From Acetobacter cibinongensis (GTDB lineage: Bacteria; Pseudomonadota; Alphaproteobacteria; Acetobacterales; Acetobacteraceae): a stretch of 64,000 nt of DNA. The notes below the pieces were generated by a model. The model was given only the letters and a program-made list of their open reading frames with translations, ran no database searches and was not told where the DNA came from. The position numbers and the translations under genes are program-made. Below are positions 47,379 through 56,921 of the stretch, in pieces (position 1 is the stretch's first letter; each line of letters begins with the position of its first letter). The DNA lies in assembly GCF_000963925.1 (NCBI RefSeq), contig NZ_BAMV01000001.1, forward strand, positions 62,001-126,000, in the 5' to 3' direction.

Positions 47379-49688
47379 TTAAAACACACTCCTGACAGTC
47401 GCCATAAAATTCCTAGGCTCACCATAGTAATTGTAATAATACAAATTACCCAACCTTTGGTAGTATTTTGTATTGGAAAGATTATTTACATTCACTGTGA
47501 TATTAAGTTTTGGATTAAGTTGATAACCAACCTGCGCATTTGCAACCACGTAAGTACCCTGGGTAACCGTTCTGGTAGTGCCAAAAGTCGAACTTTGTGC
47601 TGTAACACCAGCACCAACGCTCCACACGTTCTTTGTCTGCTCAGGATCGGCAAAACGATAATGTGTCCATAACTTGAAAAGATGCTTCGGCGAGTTCGCA
47701 GCATAAGCCTTCCCCTCAAGCGTTGGCGTGCTGTCTTTTAAAATCACGTTGTCATTGTACGTGTAGCTGGCATTAATATCCCACCCCGGCAGGATCCGCC
47801 CCACAACCTCAGCTTCTGCGCCTTGGCTCCTTACTTTGCCAGCAGCACGATAACAGACGCCTGTTCCGGTTAGGCCGCAATTCATAGAACCGTCTTCGTC
47901 AACAATAGCTTTATTGCGTTCTATGACACGATAGCCTGTAAGAGAGACATTCAAATTATGATGGAAGAAATCACCTTTCAGCCCGCCTTCAAGCTGCTGC
48001 CCTAGATCAGGCTTCAACCGGCCGGAAGGTCCATAAGCAGACTGTGGTGTAAATGTATCCGTAAAGCTGACATAGGCTGATACAGTTGGAATAATATTCC
48101 ACACCAATCCTAAATAAGGTGTCGGAACACCATTGTTTTTTGTGCTCACCACATAGGGTGTACCCTTGGAAATGTTTTTATATTTATATTCGTAAAAACT
48201 AATACGACCACCCATTAACAAATGAAGAGACTTCAGGAGTTCTATGCGGGTCGAACCATAAATGCCGGCTTGCTGTATTGGCTCACGGTACATCGTTGTA
48301 ATAGCGGGCTGAATAGCACTGGAGATAACTGGATTGAAAATATTCAACCCTCCAAGAGAAGAATCTCGGGATGAGTTAATTGACGCCCCTCCATCGGTTT
48401 CAAGATAAGAATCATAATTCCCGCCGATAAGAATCTCGTTCTTGCGCCCTAAAACGCGAATAGGCCCTGTCACATAGACATCAGCGCCATTATACACTTC
48501 ATTCACACTGCTGTTTGCGACAACGAAGTTCCCAGTCGGGGCGGATTTTGCAAGACTATTAAGATAAGTATAATGGAGGCTGGTATCCGTAACACGATGA
48601 CGGCCAGTTAAACGAGCGCGCCATCCGTTCCCAAAACGATGTTCCAGTTCACCGCCTAATTCATACATAGGTGACGTAGTGTGACCCCAATCAGCCCCCA
48701 CAAAACTGTTCCGCGAGAGGTTTAGGTCGCTCCCATTTGCCGCCCGAGGCAATCCCATAAAGCGCGTTGTATCATTTTTTTGCCCTGTCGCATTCATGGA
48801 TAAGGTTGTGTTGGACGTAATATGAACGTCCACAACAGCATACGCCGTCCAGCGCCGATCATGGGCCTTGTTATAAAAATAATCACGATCAGACCCAGCA
48901 AGAACCAGACGGCCTGTAACACGCTTGGAGGCAAGAAGAGGCCCCGTCACATCTGCTGCTGCGTGCAAATTGTTCCACGAGCCGCCGCTAAATTCTCCTT
49001 CGGCTTTAAAATTGTCTAAAGGCCTTTTCCTAACAAAGTTTACGCTCCCCCCAGGAGATGAAGACCCTTGAAAAGTCCCATTGGGTCCACGCAAAACTTC
49101 AAGCCGGTCATAAATGGCAATGTCAAATTGCTGCGCCATTTGAAGACCTCCTGTAGAAGGAACTCCATCAAACTGAGGCGCCATTGAATATCCGCGGGAC
49201 GTTATCCCGGCTGTGCCGTCTCCATACAGGTTCACATTCACACCGGGAACCTGCTTGAGGGCATCGTCAACAGTATTAAGGTTTTGGTCCTTCATCTGTT
49301 GACGGCTCAAAACAGAAACCGATTGAGGAATTTCGTTTAACCTTAGCAGCATTTTGTTCATTGAAACGCCTTTAACAACGTAGCTTCCCGTGCCATCCGT
49401 TGTTGCGTTTTTATGCCGCTCACCTTGAACAACCAGATTTTCCACACTACTGGGCGTGTCCGGCTCGGTCGTGTAGGCTTTTTGTTCAGCCGACGCCTTG
49501 TGTTCGTCAGGAGTAGCCTGAGCAGACACATTATTCTTTTTTAGGGCTGCATCCTGAGGATCAGCCGCCTGCGCTGCGCCGCCCAAAAAAACATAAGCTG
49601 TACCCCAGAATAATGCCCCATATCCGCATGCACGGCGCGAAGCGCTCCATGTTTTACTGTGCAAACCAAGCATCATGCTAGCGGACAT
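47379..49688 (-). CDS. TonB-dependent siderophore receptor
   Basis: A 769-residue outer-membrane receptor with a signal peptide (FWGTAYVFLGGAAQA) and a TonB-box-like VENLVVQGE near residue 82. The plug has the siderophore-receptor wording LNEIPQSVSVLSRQQMKDQNLNTVDDALKQVPGV and YDRLEVLRGPNGTFQGSSSPGGSVNFVRK; the barrel ends in Phe (MATVRSVF). It resembles FhuE/FpvA-type receptors for hydroxamate or mixed ligands, but the ligand is not determined. A near-perfect Fur box lies about 25 bases upstream of the ATG. Confidence 0.9.
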   Translation of the reverse strand: MSASMMLGLHSKTWSASRRACGYGALFWGTAYVFLGGAAQAADPQDAALKKNNVSAQATPDEHKASAEQKAYTTEPDTPSSVENLVVQGERHKNATTDGTGSYVVKGVSMNKMLLRLNEIPQSVSVLSRQQMKDQNLNTVDDALKQVPGVNVNLYGDGTAGITSRGYSMAPQFDGVPSTGGLQMAQQFDIAIYDRLEVLRGPNGTFQGSSSPGGSVNFVRKRPLDNFKAEGEFSGGSWNNLHAAADVTGPLLASKRVTGRLVLAGSDRDYFYNKAHDRRWTAYAVVDVHITSNTTLSMNATGQKNDTTRFMGLPRAANGSDLNLSRNSFVGADWGHTTSPMYELGGELEHRFGNGWRARLTGRHRVTDTSLHYTYLNSLAKSAPTGNFVVANSSVNEVYNGADVYVTGPIRVLGRKNEILIGGNYDSYLETDGGASINSSRDSSLGGLNIFNPVISSAIQPAITTMYREPIQQAGIYGSTRIELLKSLHLLMGGRISFYEYKYKNISKGTPYVVSTKNNGVPTPYLGLVWNIIPTVSAYVSFTDTFTPQSAYGPSGRLKPDLGQQLEGGLKGDFFHHNLNVSLTGYRVIERNKAIVDEDGSMNCGLTGTGVCYRAAGKVRSQGAEAEVVGRILPGWDINASYTYNDNVILKDSTPTLEGKAYAANSPKHLFKLWTHYRFADPEQTKNVWSVGAGVTAQSSTFGTTRTVTQGTYVVANAQVGYQLNPKLNITVNVNNLSNTKYYQRLGNLYYYNYYGEPRNFMATVRSVF

Positions 49689-49710
49689 ACGTCTTCAACT
49701 CACGCAATAT

Positions 49711-49725
49711 TGATAATCATTCTCA
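49711..49725. promoter_or_regulatory. Fur box upstream of the second siderophore receptor
   Basis: TGATAATCATTCTCA matches the Fur core at 13 of 14 positions, 22 bases before the start codon. Confidence 0.82.
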
Positions 49726-50050
49726 TATAAGGCTCGGCTTTTTTTTAAGCAAGAAAAATATCGTTCCGTATATACTAAGCCCCTACTGACTGACGCTAAT
49801 AGGCTCGAGACAATCGGGGGCATGTAGTAGCGCACATGAAGAACTGTAGGCTTGGACAGGCGACACTCTATTACGGCTTTAGTGTGCCAAACGGCAGTTC
49901 GATATCATCGCTCATATGGAAGCAGAAAAATCTGCTGGCTGGTATGAGACAGATAAGTCTGACTGCGCCTGGATTAATGGTGATGCAGAATTGTCGTTAG
50001 GGGAGCATCTGACACATGGTAATATGGGTAATCTTTCTATAACCATCCAG

Positions 50051-50083
50051 CCTTCCGCTCTTCATCTGTTAAAAAGCGGAAGG
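50051..50083. terminator. Hairpin in the spacer after the heme receptor gene
   Basis: A 9-bp stem (CCTTCCGCT / AGCGGAAGG) with a 15-base loop. It may act with the neighbouring hairpin at 50110. Confidence 0.4.
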
Positions 50084-50109
50084 CATAGTGCTTTAAGATT
50101 AATCTTTAA

Positions 50110-50141
50110 ACTGGAAATGAGCTCCTGCTCTTATTTCCAGT
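50110..50141 (-). terminator. Terminator-like hairpin after the heme receptor gene
   Basis: A 9-bp stem (ACTGGAAAT / ATTTCCAGT) extended by an inner GAGC/GCTC pairing, placed 9 bases past the stop. On the minus strand it is followed by TTTAAAG rather than a pure T-run. Confidence 0.6.
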
Positions 50142-50149
50142 CGAGACAA

Positions 50150-52474
50150 TCAAAACTCAATTCTGGCCGTCACTTTAAAGGAGCGCCCCGGCTGCGTGTA
50201 ATACCGCTGGGACAGAGAACTAGAGGACTGGCCATATGGTAAAGAGGCCGCATTATAGTAAGCTTTATCAAAAATATTGTACATACCTGCCTGAATACGC
50301 AGTGGTTTATAAAAAGACGGGCTATACCAGCCATTCAAGTCAAACAGAACATAGCCTGAGGTTTTCCACTGGTTGGCTAATGATCCGGTGGATGTCAGAT
50401 ATTTGGCATTATCCCGCCCGGAAGCGAATGTGCCCGACAGGTCAGCCCCCCAGCGCTGGGTTTTATAGCCAAACCCAATAATCCCGCGGAAGGGAGCCAC
50501 GGAGCTGAGGTGGAAGTTCATATCCTGATCACGCCCATCCGCATAAGCTAATGACCCCCACACATGCCAATGGTCATCAAACGACCAGTTACCGCTTGCC
50601 TCCGCTCCATAAATGCGCACACGTGCCAGATTGGTATAACCAAAGCACATCATATAACCGGTGCAACCGCTCATACCCATCATATCTATAAAGTTATGAT
50701 AATGGTTGTCATAGAAAGAAATTTTTGCACCCCTTTCGGAGTTCCCATATTTCATACCAACTTCCCACCCCCTACTACTTTCAGGTTTAAGGTCTGGATT
50801 ACCAACAACCTGATAAACAGGGGGGGTGCTGTAATTTAGATATTCTTCTGTTGCGGAAGGGGCACGATATGCCTCCGCATATTGCCCGTATAAAACGAGG
50901 TCTTTGGCAATACGAGCTTCAATAAGAACCTTGGGGGAAAAGTGGGAACCGTGTGCCCCATGCGGCAACCCTGCATAGCCTGCATTGGCCATGTAAGACG
51001 CAGTGTTATGCGTATCACGCTGGAAATAATCAAACCTGAACCCCGGCGTAATATGCAACCACTCACCTTGGCCAATGCCAATCCGGTCCTGCACAATAGC
51101 ACCCATATCCGTCCCATGCACTTTGGGCATATCCGAAAAATTATCGTGGGTATAGGCATTGGACACAGCGCGCTGCCCTGTTTGCGTCTGGTACGTATCA
51201 GTCAAAAAGACTTCCCCACCATATGTCAGAACGTGGTGTAAAGGACCGGTAAAGATCGTATTGCTGGCAGAGCCTGTTACACCATAGGATTGCACAGGTA
51301 AGGTCAGATGCTGGTGCATATAGGCTGTTGGTCTAGCCGGGTCATTATTAGTGACATCGGTATCCGTTTTGATACTTTGCCAATATGCGAGAAAATGGGC
51401 CTCGCTAAAGAGCGATTGCGGGCTCTCTGCCTGATAATCATACTGGCCGGATACGCGTGAACGCTGGTTCTCGCTGCGGGTACGATAAACACTTGTTGCC
51501 GTAGTCTCAGATGTTCTGGTGCGTTCGTTGTAGTTTTTGTCAAACCACTCACCAGTAAGCCCGACCCTGTGGCCGCCTGCAAAATAATGGCGGATTTTAC
51601 CCAGAAAACTTCCCTGATCATACGTTGCAGGATTTTGGGCAGTCCGGGTGCGGCCATACCCGCCTATGTTACCGCGGTTTCCGGTCTCACTGCCGTTCTG
51701 GTATCCGCCTTGCAGCAGAAAGACGGTATTTTTGTATCGGGCGGCAAAAGCCTGATTAAGCAATGCGGCCTCACTCACGCCATTGTAAGTGAGCTTGGTC
51801 AGGCCACCAAAGGTTTTACCGGGCTTGAGCAGGTCTTCTGGGTCCAGAGTGCGCAGGGCGATAACCCCGCCTAACGCCCCTGTACCAAAAAAGCTGGAAT
51901 CTGCACTCTTAACAACATCAATGGCACCAAGGCCGTTAAAGTCAAAGCTACTCACCCCACCCTGTGCCGAACTAAAGGACCCTGCATAGGCACCATCATT
52001 CGCCCACGGCATACGCACGCCATCTATGGTGGTCAAAATCCGGTTCTGGTCTAGCCCACGAATGTTGATACTGGAATTGCCATTGCTATAGTTGACTGAG
52101 GCGTCAACACGCCGTGCAAAATCTTCCAGATTATCAATTTGCCGATCACGGAACGTTTTAAGCGTTGTTGTGGTGGTAAGCACACTGGCCTTACCCACTG
52201 CACTATGATCCTTGTCAGGATCAAATTTCATGGAATCCAGAATATCTGCTGTCCCTCTGACCTTTACAGGCCTCAACACAACAATACTGGAACCAGCAGA
52301 CTGGGGGTCTTGGTTCTTTTTACCTGTATTAACCTGCGCAATAGTCCCTACCCCGGCCTGAGTGGAGGACGCCTGTGTTGCAGCAAGAGCAGGTGTTGTA
52401 CACGCATAAACCAATGCTGTTGTTGCCAGCATCCGGTAACGCACAACCCGAAAGGAAAGCGGCGGCCTTATCAT
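50150..52474 (-). CDS. hmuR: TonB-dependent heme/hemoprotein receptor
   Basis: A 774-residue outer-membrane receptor with a signal peptide (LATTALVYACTTPALA). The plug includes DNLEDFARRVDASVNYSNGNSSINIRGLDQNRILTTIDGVR (in parts), typical of the heme/hemoglobin receptor group. The barrel has the FRAP-like YRAP and NPNL-like NPDL motifs, but no histidine lies between them, where the axial heme ligand of HmuR-type receptors normally sits. The end is RSFKVTARIEF. It diverges from hemO across a region with two Fur-box-like sites and lies near the hmuTUV operon, supporting a heme role. Confidence 0.88.
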   Translation of the reverse strand: MIRPPLSFRVVRYRMLATTALVYACTTPALAATQASSTQAGVGTIAQVNTGKKNQDPQSAGSSIVVLRPVKVRGTADILDSMKFDPDKDHSAVGKASVLTTTTTLKTFRDRQIDNLEDFARRVDASVNYSNGNSSINIRGLDQNRILTTIDGVRMPWANDGAYAGSFSSAQGGVSSFDFNGLGAIDVVKSADSSFFGTGALGGVIALRTLDPEDLLKPGKTFGGLTKLTYNGVSEAALLNQAFAARYKNTVFLLQGGYQNGSETGNRGNIGGYGRTRTAQNPATYDQGSFLGKIRHYFAGGHRVGLTGEWFDKNYNERTRTSETTATSVYRTRSENQRSRVSGQYDYQAESPQSLFSEAHFLAYWQSIKTDTDVTNNDPARPTAYMHQHLTLPVQSYGVTGSASNTIFTGPLHHVLTYGGEVFLTDTYQTQTGQRAVSNAYTHDNFSDMPKVHGTDMGAIVQDRIGIGQGEWLHITPGFRFDYFQRDTHNTASYMANAGYAGLPHGAHGSHFSPKVLIEARIAKDLVLYGQYAEAYRAPSATEEYLNYSTPPVYQVVGNPDLKPESSRGWEVGMKYGNSERGAKISFYDNHYHNFIDMMGMSGCTGYMMCFGYTNLARVRIYGAEASGNWSFDDHWHVWGSLAYADGRDQDMNFHLSSVAPFRGIIGFGYKTQRWGADLSGTFASGRDNAKYLTSTGSLANQWKTSGYVLFDLNGWYSPSFYKPLRIQAGMYNIFDKAYYNAASLPYGQSSSSLSQRYYTQPGRSFKVTARIEF

Positions 52475-52495
52475 TGCACATCCATTAATTGCGAT

Positions 52496-52510
52496 TAATA
52501 ATCATTACCA
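52496..52510. promoter_or_regulatory. Fur box upstream of the heme receptor
   Basis: TAATAATCATTACCA matches the Fur core at 12 of 14 positions, about 20 bases before the hmuR start. Confidence 0.75.
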
Positions 52511-52551
52511 TTTTATGATGCGCTACGCATAAGCATTCGGCAAGCTCTTAT

Positions 52552-52566
52552 TGCGCATGATTCTCA
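52552..52566. promoter_or_regulatory. Second Fur-box-like site, on the hemO side
   Basis: TGCGCATGATTCTCA matches the Fur core at 10 of 14 positions. It lies about 65 bases before hemO, so each divergent gene has its own site. Confidence 0.5.
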
Positions 52567-52631
52567 TTTGCGTTAAATATGCCACACTATCCTATGCTTG
52601 AAATACACCTTATGCCGTAGAGGTCCTTAAA

Positions 52632-53219
52632 ATGAATAAACCCTCTGATATACTCTCTCTTTCTCTACGCCTTAAAGAGGCCACCCATACGATCCATGAA
52701 GATCTGGACAAAAGCATCATGGCGCAGGGTCTGTTTTCCAGCACAGACCGATACCGCAATTTTGTAAAACTCCAGTACCAATTTCACAGAGATATCAACG
52801 TGCTTTATCATCATACCCAACTTGTCGAGATCATCCCCGACCTAAGTGCCAGAAATCGTTATGCACAGATTTGTCTGGATATGGACGACCTAGACCTCTC
52901 TTTAGCCTCCACACCAAAGCCGATAGACGCCGAAGAGGCATCAAGTGCTATTGGTTGGCTATATGTTGCCGAAGGATCCAAACTGGGCGCTAATTTTTTA
53001 ATAAAACTGGCTAAAAAACTTGGCTTTAATGAAGCTTTTGGTGCCCGTCACCTGGCTGCTGATCCAGGTGGACGAGGATCATCCTGGAATGCGTTTAAAA
53101 GTGCTATTGATCATGCTGGGTTTGACCCCGCTCTGGCAGCAGAAGGAGCACAGGCAGGTTTCTTACGCGTTAAGAGTTATCTTCTTGCAGCCAATGATAA
53201 ACATAACGCGCCTGCCTAA
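52632..53219 (+). CDS. hemO: Biliverdin-producing heme oxygenase, HemO/PigA type
   Basis: A 195-residue heme oxygenase that would release iron from imported heme. The proximal ligand is H22 in LKEATHTIHEDLDK, and the distal-helix segment IGWLYVAEGSKLGANFLIK is conserved. AGAGG nine bases upstream supports the ATG. Its position opposite the heme receptor and near HmuTUV separates it from BphO at 16 kb, which serves the phytochrome. Confidence 0.93.
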   Translation: MNKPSDILSLSLRLKEATHTIHEDLDKSIMAQGLFSSTDRYRNFVKLQYQFHRDINVLYHHTQLVEIIPDLSARNRYAQICLDMDDLDLSLASTPKPIDAEEASSAIGWLYVAEGSKLGANFLIKLAKKLGFNEAFGARHLAADPGGRGSSWNAFKSAIDHAGFDPALAAEGAQAGFLRVKSYLLAANDKHNAPA

Positions 53220-53228
53220 AGTTGTAAA

Positions 53229-53262
53229 AATGGCCTGAAAATACGCTTTATTTCAGGCCATT
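53229..53262 (-). terminator. Terminator of the hmu operon, between it and hemO
   Basis: A perfect 12-bp stem (AATGGCCTGAAA / TTTCAGGCCATT) with a 10-base loop. Its T-run is on the minus strand, so it mainly ends the hmu operon, and it may also act on convergent hemO. Confidence 0.8.
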
Positions 53263-53294
53263 AAAACATTGGTTTTCTAAAATATAGGCCGGTA

Positions 53295-53615
53295 TCAGAC
53301 TGTTACGTCCTGCAATACGGTAAAGCCTTCAAAAACCGGCGGTCCAGCCGTTAGCACACGTCCCTGCCCCGCTCCCGCATGCGCCTGACGGAACTGATCT
53401 GACTGCGTCCAGCCCACAAAGGCATCATATGATTCCCATAGGGTGTGAGACGCATAAAGGCGCACCCCATCTTTTTCTGGTCCTTGTAAAAACTGGAAGC
53501 TGATGAATCCTGGAACAGTTTTTAATAAAACTTCTCGGTCTAGCCAGCGCTTCTGGAATGCTTCTTCATTTTCCGGCGCCACCAAAAATCTGTTCATTGC
53601 GATATAGTGGGACAT
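53295..53615 (-). CDS. IsdG-like heme-degrading monooxygenase (ABM domain), copy 1
   Basis: A 106-residue ferredoxin-fold monooxygenase. The catalytic triad of the IsdG family aligns: N8 (AMNRF), W69 (FVGWTQSDQF) and H79 (RQAHA), against N7, W67 and H77 of IsdG. Such enzymes open heme to non-biliverdin products. It is the last gene of the hmu operon, 15 bp after hmuV. The protein is clearly paralogous to the one at the front of the operon. Confidence 0.87.
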   Translation of the reverse strand: MSHYIAMNRFLVAPENEEAFQKRWLDREVLLKTVPGFISFQFLQGPEKDGVRLYASHTLWESYDAFVGWTQSDQFRQAHAGAGQGRVLTAGPPVFEGFTVLQDVTV

Positions 53616-53630
53616 AGTCTTTTTCTTTCC

Positions 53631-54446
53631 CTAGCTGTGATTGGAAAACATGTTGTGTGGTAGAATATAGGGCTTTCCTGTCGTCTCATGCCTGCACACC
53701 TGACCATTCTGCAAGCCAAAGACGTGGCTTGCCAATTCATTGGTCAAAACTTGCTCAGGAGCCCCCTCGGCATGAATTCGCCCTTCATGCACCACAATAA
53801 TTCGATCTGCACAGGCCGCTGCCCAATTCAGATCGTGAATAACCAGCACTACACCACCACCCCGCCGAGCATGAGCACGTGCCAGATCAAGCACCAGATG
53901 CTGCCGGGACAAATCCTGAGCAGAAATCGGCTCATCCAACAACAGAAAACCCGGCTGTTTGTCCGTATCATGCACTGCGGCTTCCAGTTGCATCATAACT
54001 CGTGCCAGATGAGCCCGTTGGCGCTCCCCACCGGATAAGCCCATAATATCACGCTCAGCAAACGCTCCCAGCCCCACGCGCTCCAAGAGCAAACCAGCCA
54101 ACTCCAGCCGAGCCGAGGCCATCATGTGCGGTGCGGATACTCGTCCCCCCATTGCCACCAGATCACGCACTGTAAACCGGGCACGGAGAGCACTTTCTTG
54201 CGTCAACATTGCCCGGCTACTGGCCAGATGTGCTGGTGAGAGCACCGCTATGGGCACATTGTTCAAACGTACCTCGCCGCCCGTTGTGGGTAACAGGCCA
54301 CTTGCAAGACGAAGCACCGTGCTTTTGCCTGCACCATTTGGGCCAATAATGGCCGTAACCTGCCCCGGTACAAAAGCCAGCGAGGCCTCATGCACTATCG
54401 TTTTACCACCTGCGCACCAACTTGCGCTGTGCAAGGATAATATCAC
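53631..54446 (-). CDS. hmuV: Heme ABC transporter ATP-binding protein
   Basis: A 271-residue ATPase powering heme import across the inner membrane. Walker A is GPNGAGKST (35-43), the ABC signature LSGGERQRAHLARVM, Walker B FLLLDEPIS, and the switch His is in VLVIHDLN. The start is GTG at 54446, overlapping the hmuU stop as GTGA. Confidence 0.95.
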   Translation of the reverse strand: MILSLHSASWCAGGKTIVHEASLAFVPGQVTAIIGPNGAGKSTVLRLASGLLPTTGGEVRLNNVPIAVLSPAHLASSRAMLTQESALRARFTVRDLVAMGGRVSAPHMMASARLELAGLLLERVGLGAFAERDIMGLSGGERQRAHLARVMMQLEAAVHDTDKQPGFLLLDEPISAQDLSRQHLVLDLARAHARRGGGVVLVIHDLNWAAACADRIIVVHEGRIHAEGAPEQVLTNELASHVFGLQNGQVCRHETTGKPYILPHNMFSNHS

Positions 54447-55495
54447 GCCGGTACCTCACGCTCGTGCGCACGTGTGAGTAGCCAGACAAAGACAGGTGTA
54501 CCCAAAACTGCGGTAACAATTCCCACAGGCACATCTGCTGGCATGGCAATAATGCGTGCCAACGTATCTGCCGCAATTAATAACGCAGCGCCCAGCAGCG
54601 CACTTCCTGGCAGCACAAGACGATGGTCGGGACCAGTTACCAGCCTGATCAGGTGAGGTACAACAACCCCGACAAACCCGATCGCCCCAACAAAAGACAC
54701 CGTAGGGCCAACACTGCACGCAACAAGCAGCATAGCTAGGCGCTTAATACGCTCCACGGGGTACCCCATAAGCCGCGCGTCATTTTCCCCAAGCAATAGA
54801 GCATTCAAAGGCGTGGCTAACCCTGCTGTTATCCATACCGCGACCAGTAAAAACGGGCATAAAATGCCAATGCGCGACCACGTTGCACCAGCAAAACTCC
54901 CCATGGTCCAAAACGTCAGATCTCTTAAAGCTGTGTCATTCGCGCGAAAAATAAGAATGCCCGTTAAGGCACCCGCAAACGCACCCAGTGCCACGCCCGC
55001 CAGCAGAATCATGCTGACAGATGTCATGCCGCCACGCGTCGCAAACCGGTAAAGCAGCCACGCTGCCGCAAAACTCCCCAATGTACCCGCTATAGGTACG
55101 AACCAAGCTGAACCTGTTATAAAAGCGTGTATGCCCGCGCCCGCCACATCCAGCCCAGCACCCCCAAGAACAATCATACAGGCTGTTGCCAAGGCAGCCC
55201 CGGATGAGACGCCGATTAATCCCGGATCCGCCAACGGATTTCTAAAAAGCCCTTGCATAACAGCGCCGGCAACAGCCAAAGCAGCTCCCGTTAACCCGGC
55301 CATAACTACACGGGGCCCACGGATCTGGGTTAAGACAATGCGGTCGGCATAACCGTTTCCGGGTGTATCGCCTTGCCAAAGGGCTGTGAGATGCACTCCG
55401 GTCGCCCCGACATTGAGAGAAACAGCCGTAACAAGCAGCAACAATGGCAACATGGCGACCAAAAACAGAAAGGCACGCTGTTGAGCCAACGTCAT
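54443..55495 (-). CDS. hmuU: Heme ABC transporter permease (FecCD family)
   Basis: A 350-residue BtuC/FecCD-type permease with about ten hydrophobic segments. Typical motifs include GAALAVAGAVMQGLFRNPLADPGLIGVSSGAAL and VGFVGVVVPHLIRLVTGPDHR. It overlaps hmuT upstream (ATGA) and hmuV downstream (GTGA), so the three subunits are translationally coupled. Confidence 0.95.
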   Translation of the reverse strand: MTLAQQRAFLFLVAMLPLLLLVTAVSLNVGATGVHLTALWQGDTPGNGYADRIVLTQIRGPRVVMAGLTGAALAVAGAVMQGLFRNPLADPGLIGVSSGAALATACMIVLGGAGLDVAGAGIHAFITGSAWFVPIAGTLGSFAAAWLLYRFATRGGMTSVSMILLAGVALGAFAGALTGILIFRANDTALRDLTFWTMGSFAGATWSRIGILCPFLLVAVWITAGLATPLNALLLGENDARLMGYPVERIKRLAMLLVACSVGPTVSFVGAIGFVGVVVPHLIRLVTGPDHRLVLPGSALLGAALLIAADTLARIIAMPADVPVGIVTAVLGTPVFVWLLTRAHEREVPA

Positions 55496-56490
55496 GCAGG
55501 GTGTTCCACCGCTGCCAGCATTTTGGCTAAATCAAGTGCCGCCTGTGGCGTACGCGGCCCAAAACCCAGCAAACGCTCCCCCTCCATCGCTATAAAAGCG
55601 TGGTGCTGCCCTGCTGGCGTAAGCTTAAAACCGGCGTCATCCTGAAGGGTTGAGCGGATAGAGGCCGCAGTTTGATCCATGAGCAAGACAACATCGGGCC
55701 GCAGTGCCATCAGATTTTCCTGATCCACAATTTTATAGCCCTGCATATCACCTCCGGCATTAATCCCCCCAGCAAGACGGATCATGGCATCTGCGGCGGT
55801 TCCTTTCCCAGCGGCCATAGGCCTGTTGTTTGTCATGCGCATGACAAACAATACGCGCGGTGTGCCTGTATGCTTCGCTCGCCATGCCTCTAATTGATGA
55901 AATTGCTCGGCAATAGTGCGGCACAATTGCTCGCCTTCTGCCTTAGCCCCCACTATCTCAGCCAGAAAGCGGGTGCGGCCTTCAATCGCATCGGGGGATG
56001 GGGTGGCGTCAACAAACACAAGTGGCACACCCGATGCCATAAGCTGGTCCATGGCGGCAGGCGGACCAGAGTCATTCATAGCCAGCACAAGGTCCGGCTT
56101 CAAAGACAACACGCCCTCTGACGAAATAGCCCGCATATAGCCAAGGCTTTTTTTCTCTTTCTGGGCCTGTTCTGGCCATGTGGAGGTCTGGTCCACAGCT
56201 AAAATAGCGTTTGACCGTCCAAGCGCATACAATGTTTCGGTTATCGGCCCACCAATACTTGCAATTCTCGTCGTCTCATTAAGAATAACGTGTCGCCCCC
56301 GGCAATCCGTTATACTACGGGAACCAGCGCTTTCTACGGTATGTGGGCTACCACCCTGCGCTCTCACCATGCGCGGCATACAAACTGCTGCCGCAGCAGA
56401 AAAAAATAAAGAGCCTATAAACCTGCGGGAGAATGATGCCCCTTCCTGTGGGAGGTCGTGGCTTTTGCTTGCTGCCTTATGCATTTTCAT
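55492..56490 (-). CDS. hmuT: Periplasmic heme-binding protein of the HmuTUV transporter
   Basis: A substrate-binding protein of about 332 residues of the TroA/FepB-like fold (RIASIGGPITETLYALGRSNAILAVDQTS, SLKPDLVLAMNDSG). The N terminus has a signal peptide with twin arginines (SFSRRFIGSLFFSAAAAVCM), so Tat export is possible. A GTG at 56493 and ATGs at 56490 and 56484 are alternative starts; 56490 shares a base with the stop of the preceding gene. Substrate is inferred from the operon. Confidence 0.9.
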   Translation of the reverse strand: MKMHKAASKSHDLPQEGASFSRRFIGSLFFSAAAAVCMPRMVRAQGGSPHTVESAGSRSITDCRGRHVILNETTRIASIGGPITETLYALGRSNAILAVDQTSTWPEQAQKEKKSLGYMRAISSEGVLSLKPDLVLAMNDSGPPAAMDQLMASGVPLVFVDATPSPDAIEGRTRFLAEIVGAKAEGEQLCRTIAEQFHQLEAWRAKHTGTPRVLFVMRMTNNRPMAAGKGTAADAMIRLAGGINAGGDMQGYKIVDQENLMALRPDVVLLMDQTAASIRSTLQDDAGFKLTPAGQHHAFIAMEGERLLGFGPRTPQAALDLAKMLAAVEHPA

Positions 56491-56819
56491 CACGCAGCCT
56501 GCTCCTGCGCCGGGACTGTGCGGAGCACATCATACCCACTGAATTCGCGTTTTTCGAGCGTTAGAACGTCCCCTTGCCCCATATCTTTATGGGCTGTGTG
56601 GAAGAGCTTTGACTGACGCCATGCCTCGTAAGCGTCGCGGGATGCCCAAATGGTCTGGGAGGCATACACCACATAATCAGCGAGCACATCACCACGCATA
56701 AACTGGATCATTAAAAATCCGGGAGCCGTTTTCAACAAAACCTCCCGGTCAAGCCAGCGGCTTTTAAACTCACCTTCTTTTTCCGGAAGGACTTTAAAAC
56801 GATTCATGGCAATAAACAT
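56490..56819 (-). CDS. IsdG-like heme-degrading monooxygenase (ABM domain), copy 2
   Basis: A 109-residue monooxygenase with the IsdG triad N6 (AMNRF), W67 (YEAWRQS) and H77 (HTAHKD). The start is ATG 56819 because GGAGGGG lies just upstream; a longer frame to 56912 adds 31 residues without similarity. It shares WLDREVLLKT-PGF and the overall length with the copy at 53.3 kb. It is the first gene of the hmu operon and lies below a Fur box. Confidence 0.87.
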   Translation of the reverse strand: MFIAMNRFKVLPEKEGEFKSRWLDREVLLKTAPGFLMIQFMRGDVLADYVVYASQTIWASRDAYEAWRQSKLFHTAHKDMGQGDVLTLEKREFSGYDVLRTVPAQEQAA

Positions 56820-56921
56820 TCGGCCCCTCCACACAGCACAAGGCCAATCAAGGGTGCGTTTGTTCAAACGCAGCACCGAGCCTCGCACATTAACGTAGAG
56901 TGACATTTTCATAAACGAGAA

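Larger units (their letters stand above)
49689..50149. other. Spacer between the siderophore and heme receptor genes
   Basis: About 460 bp holding a Fur box near 49.7 kb and two hairpins near 50.05-50.14 kb, listed separately. A 108-codon frame at 49916-50242 runs through both hairpins and into the heme receptor gene and is not believed. Confidence 0.5.

Noticed and set aside
47168-47395. 75-codon plus-strand frame after the Fur-like gene
   Set aside because: AT-rich, no ribosome site or similarity, and it runs into the convergent receptor gene.
49916-50242. 108-codon frame between the siderophore and heme receptor genes
   Set aside because: It spans two hairpins and overlaps the 3' end of the heme receptor gene on the other strand.
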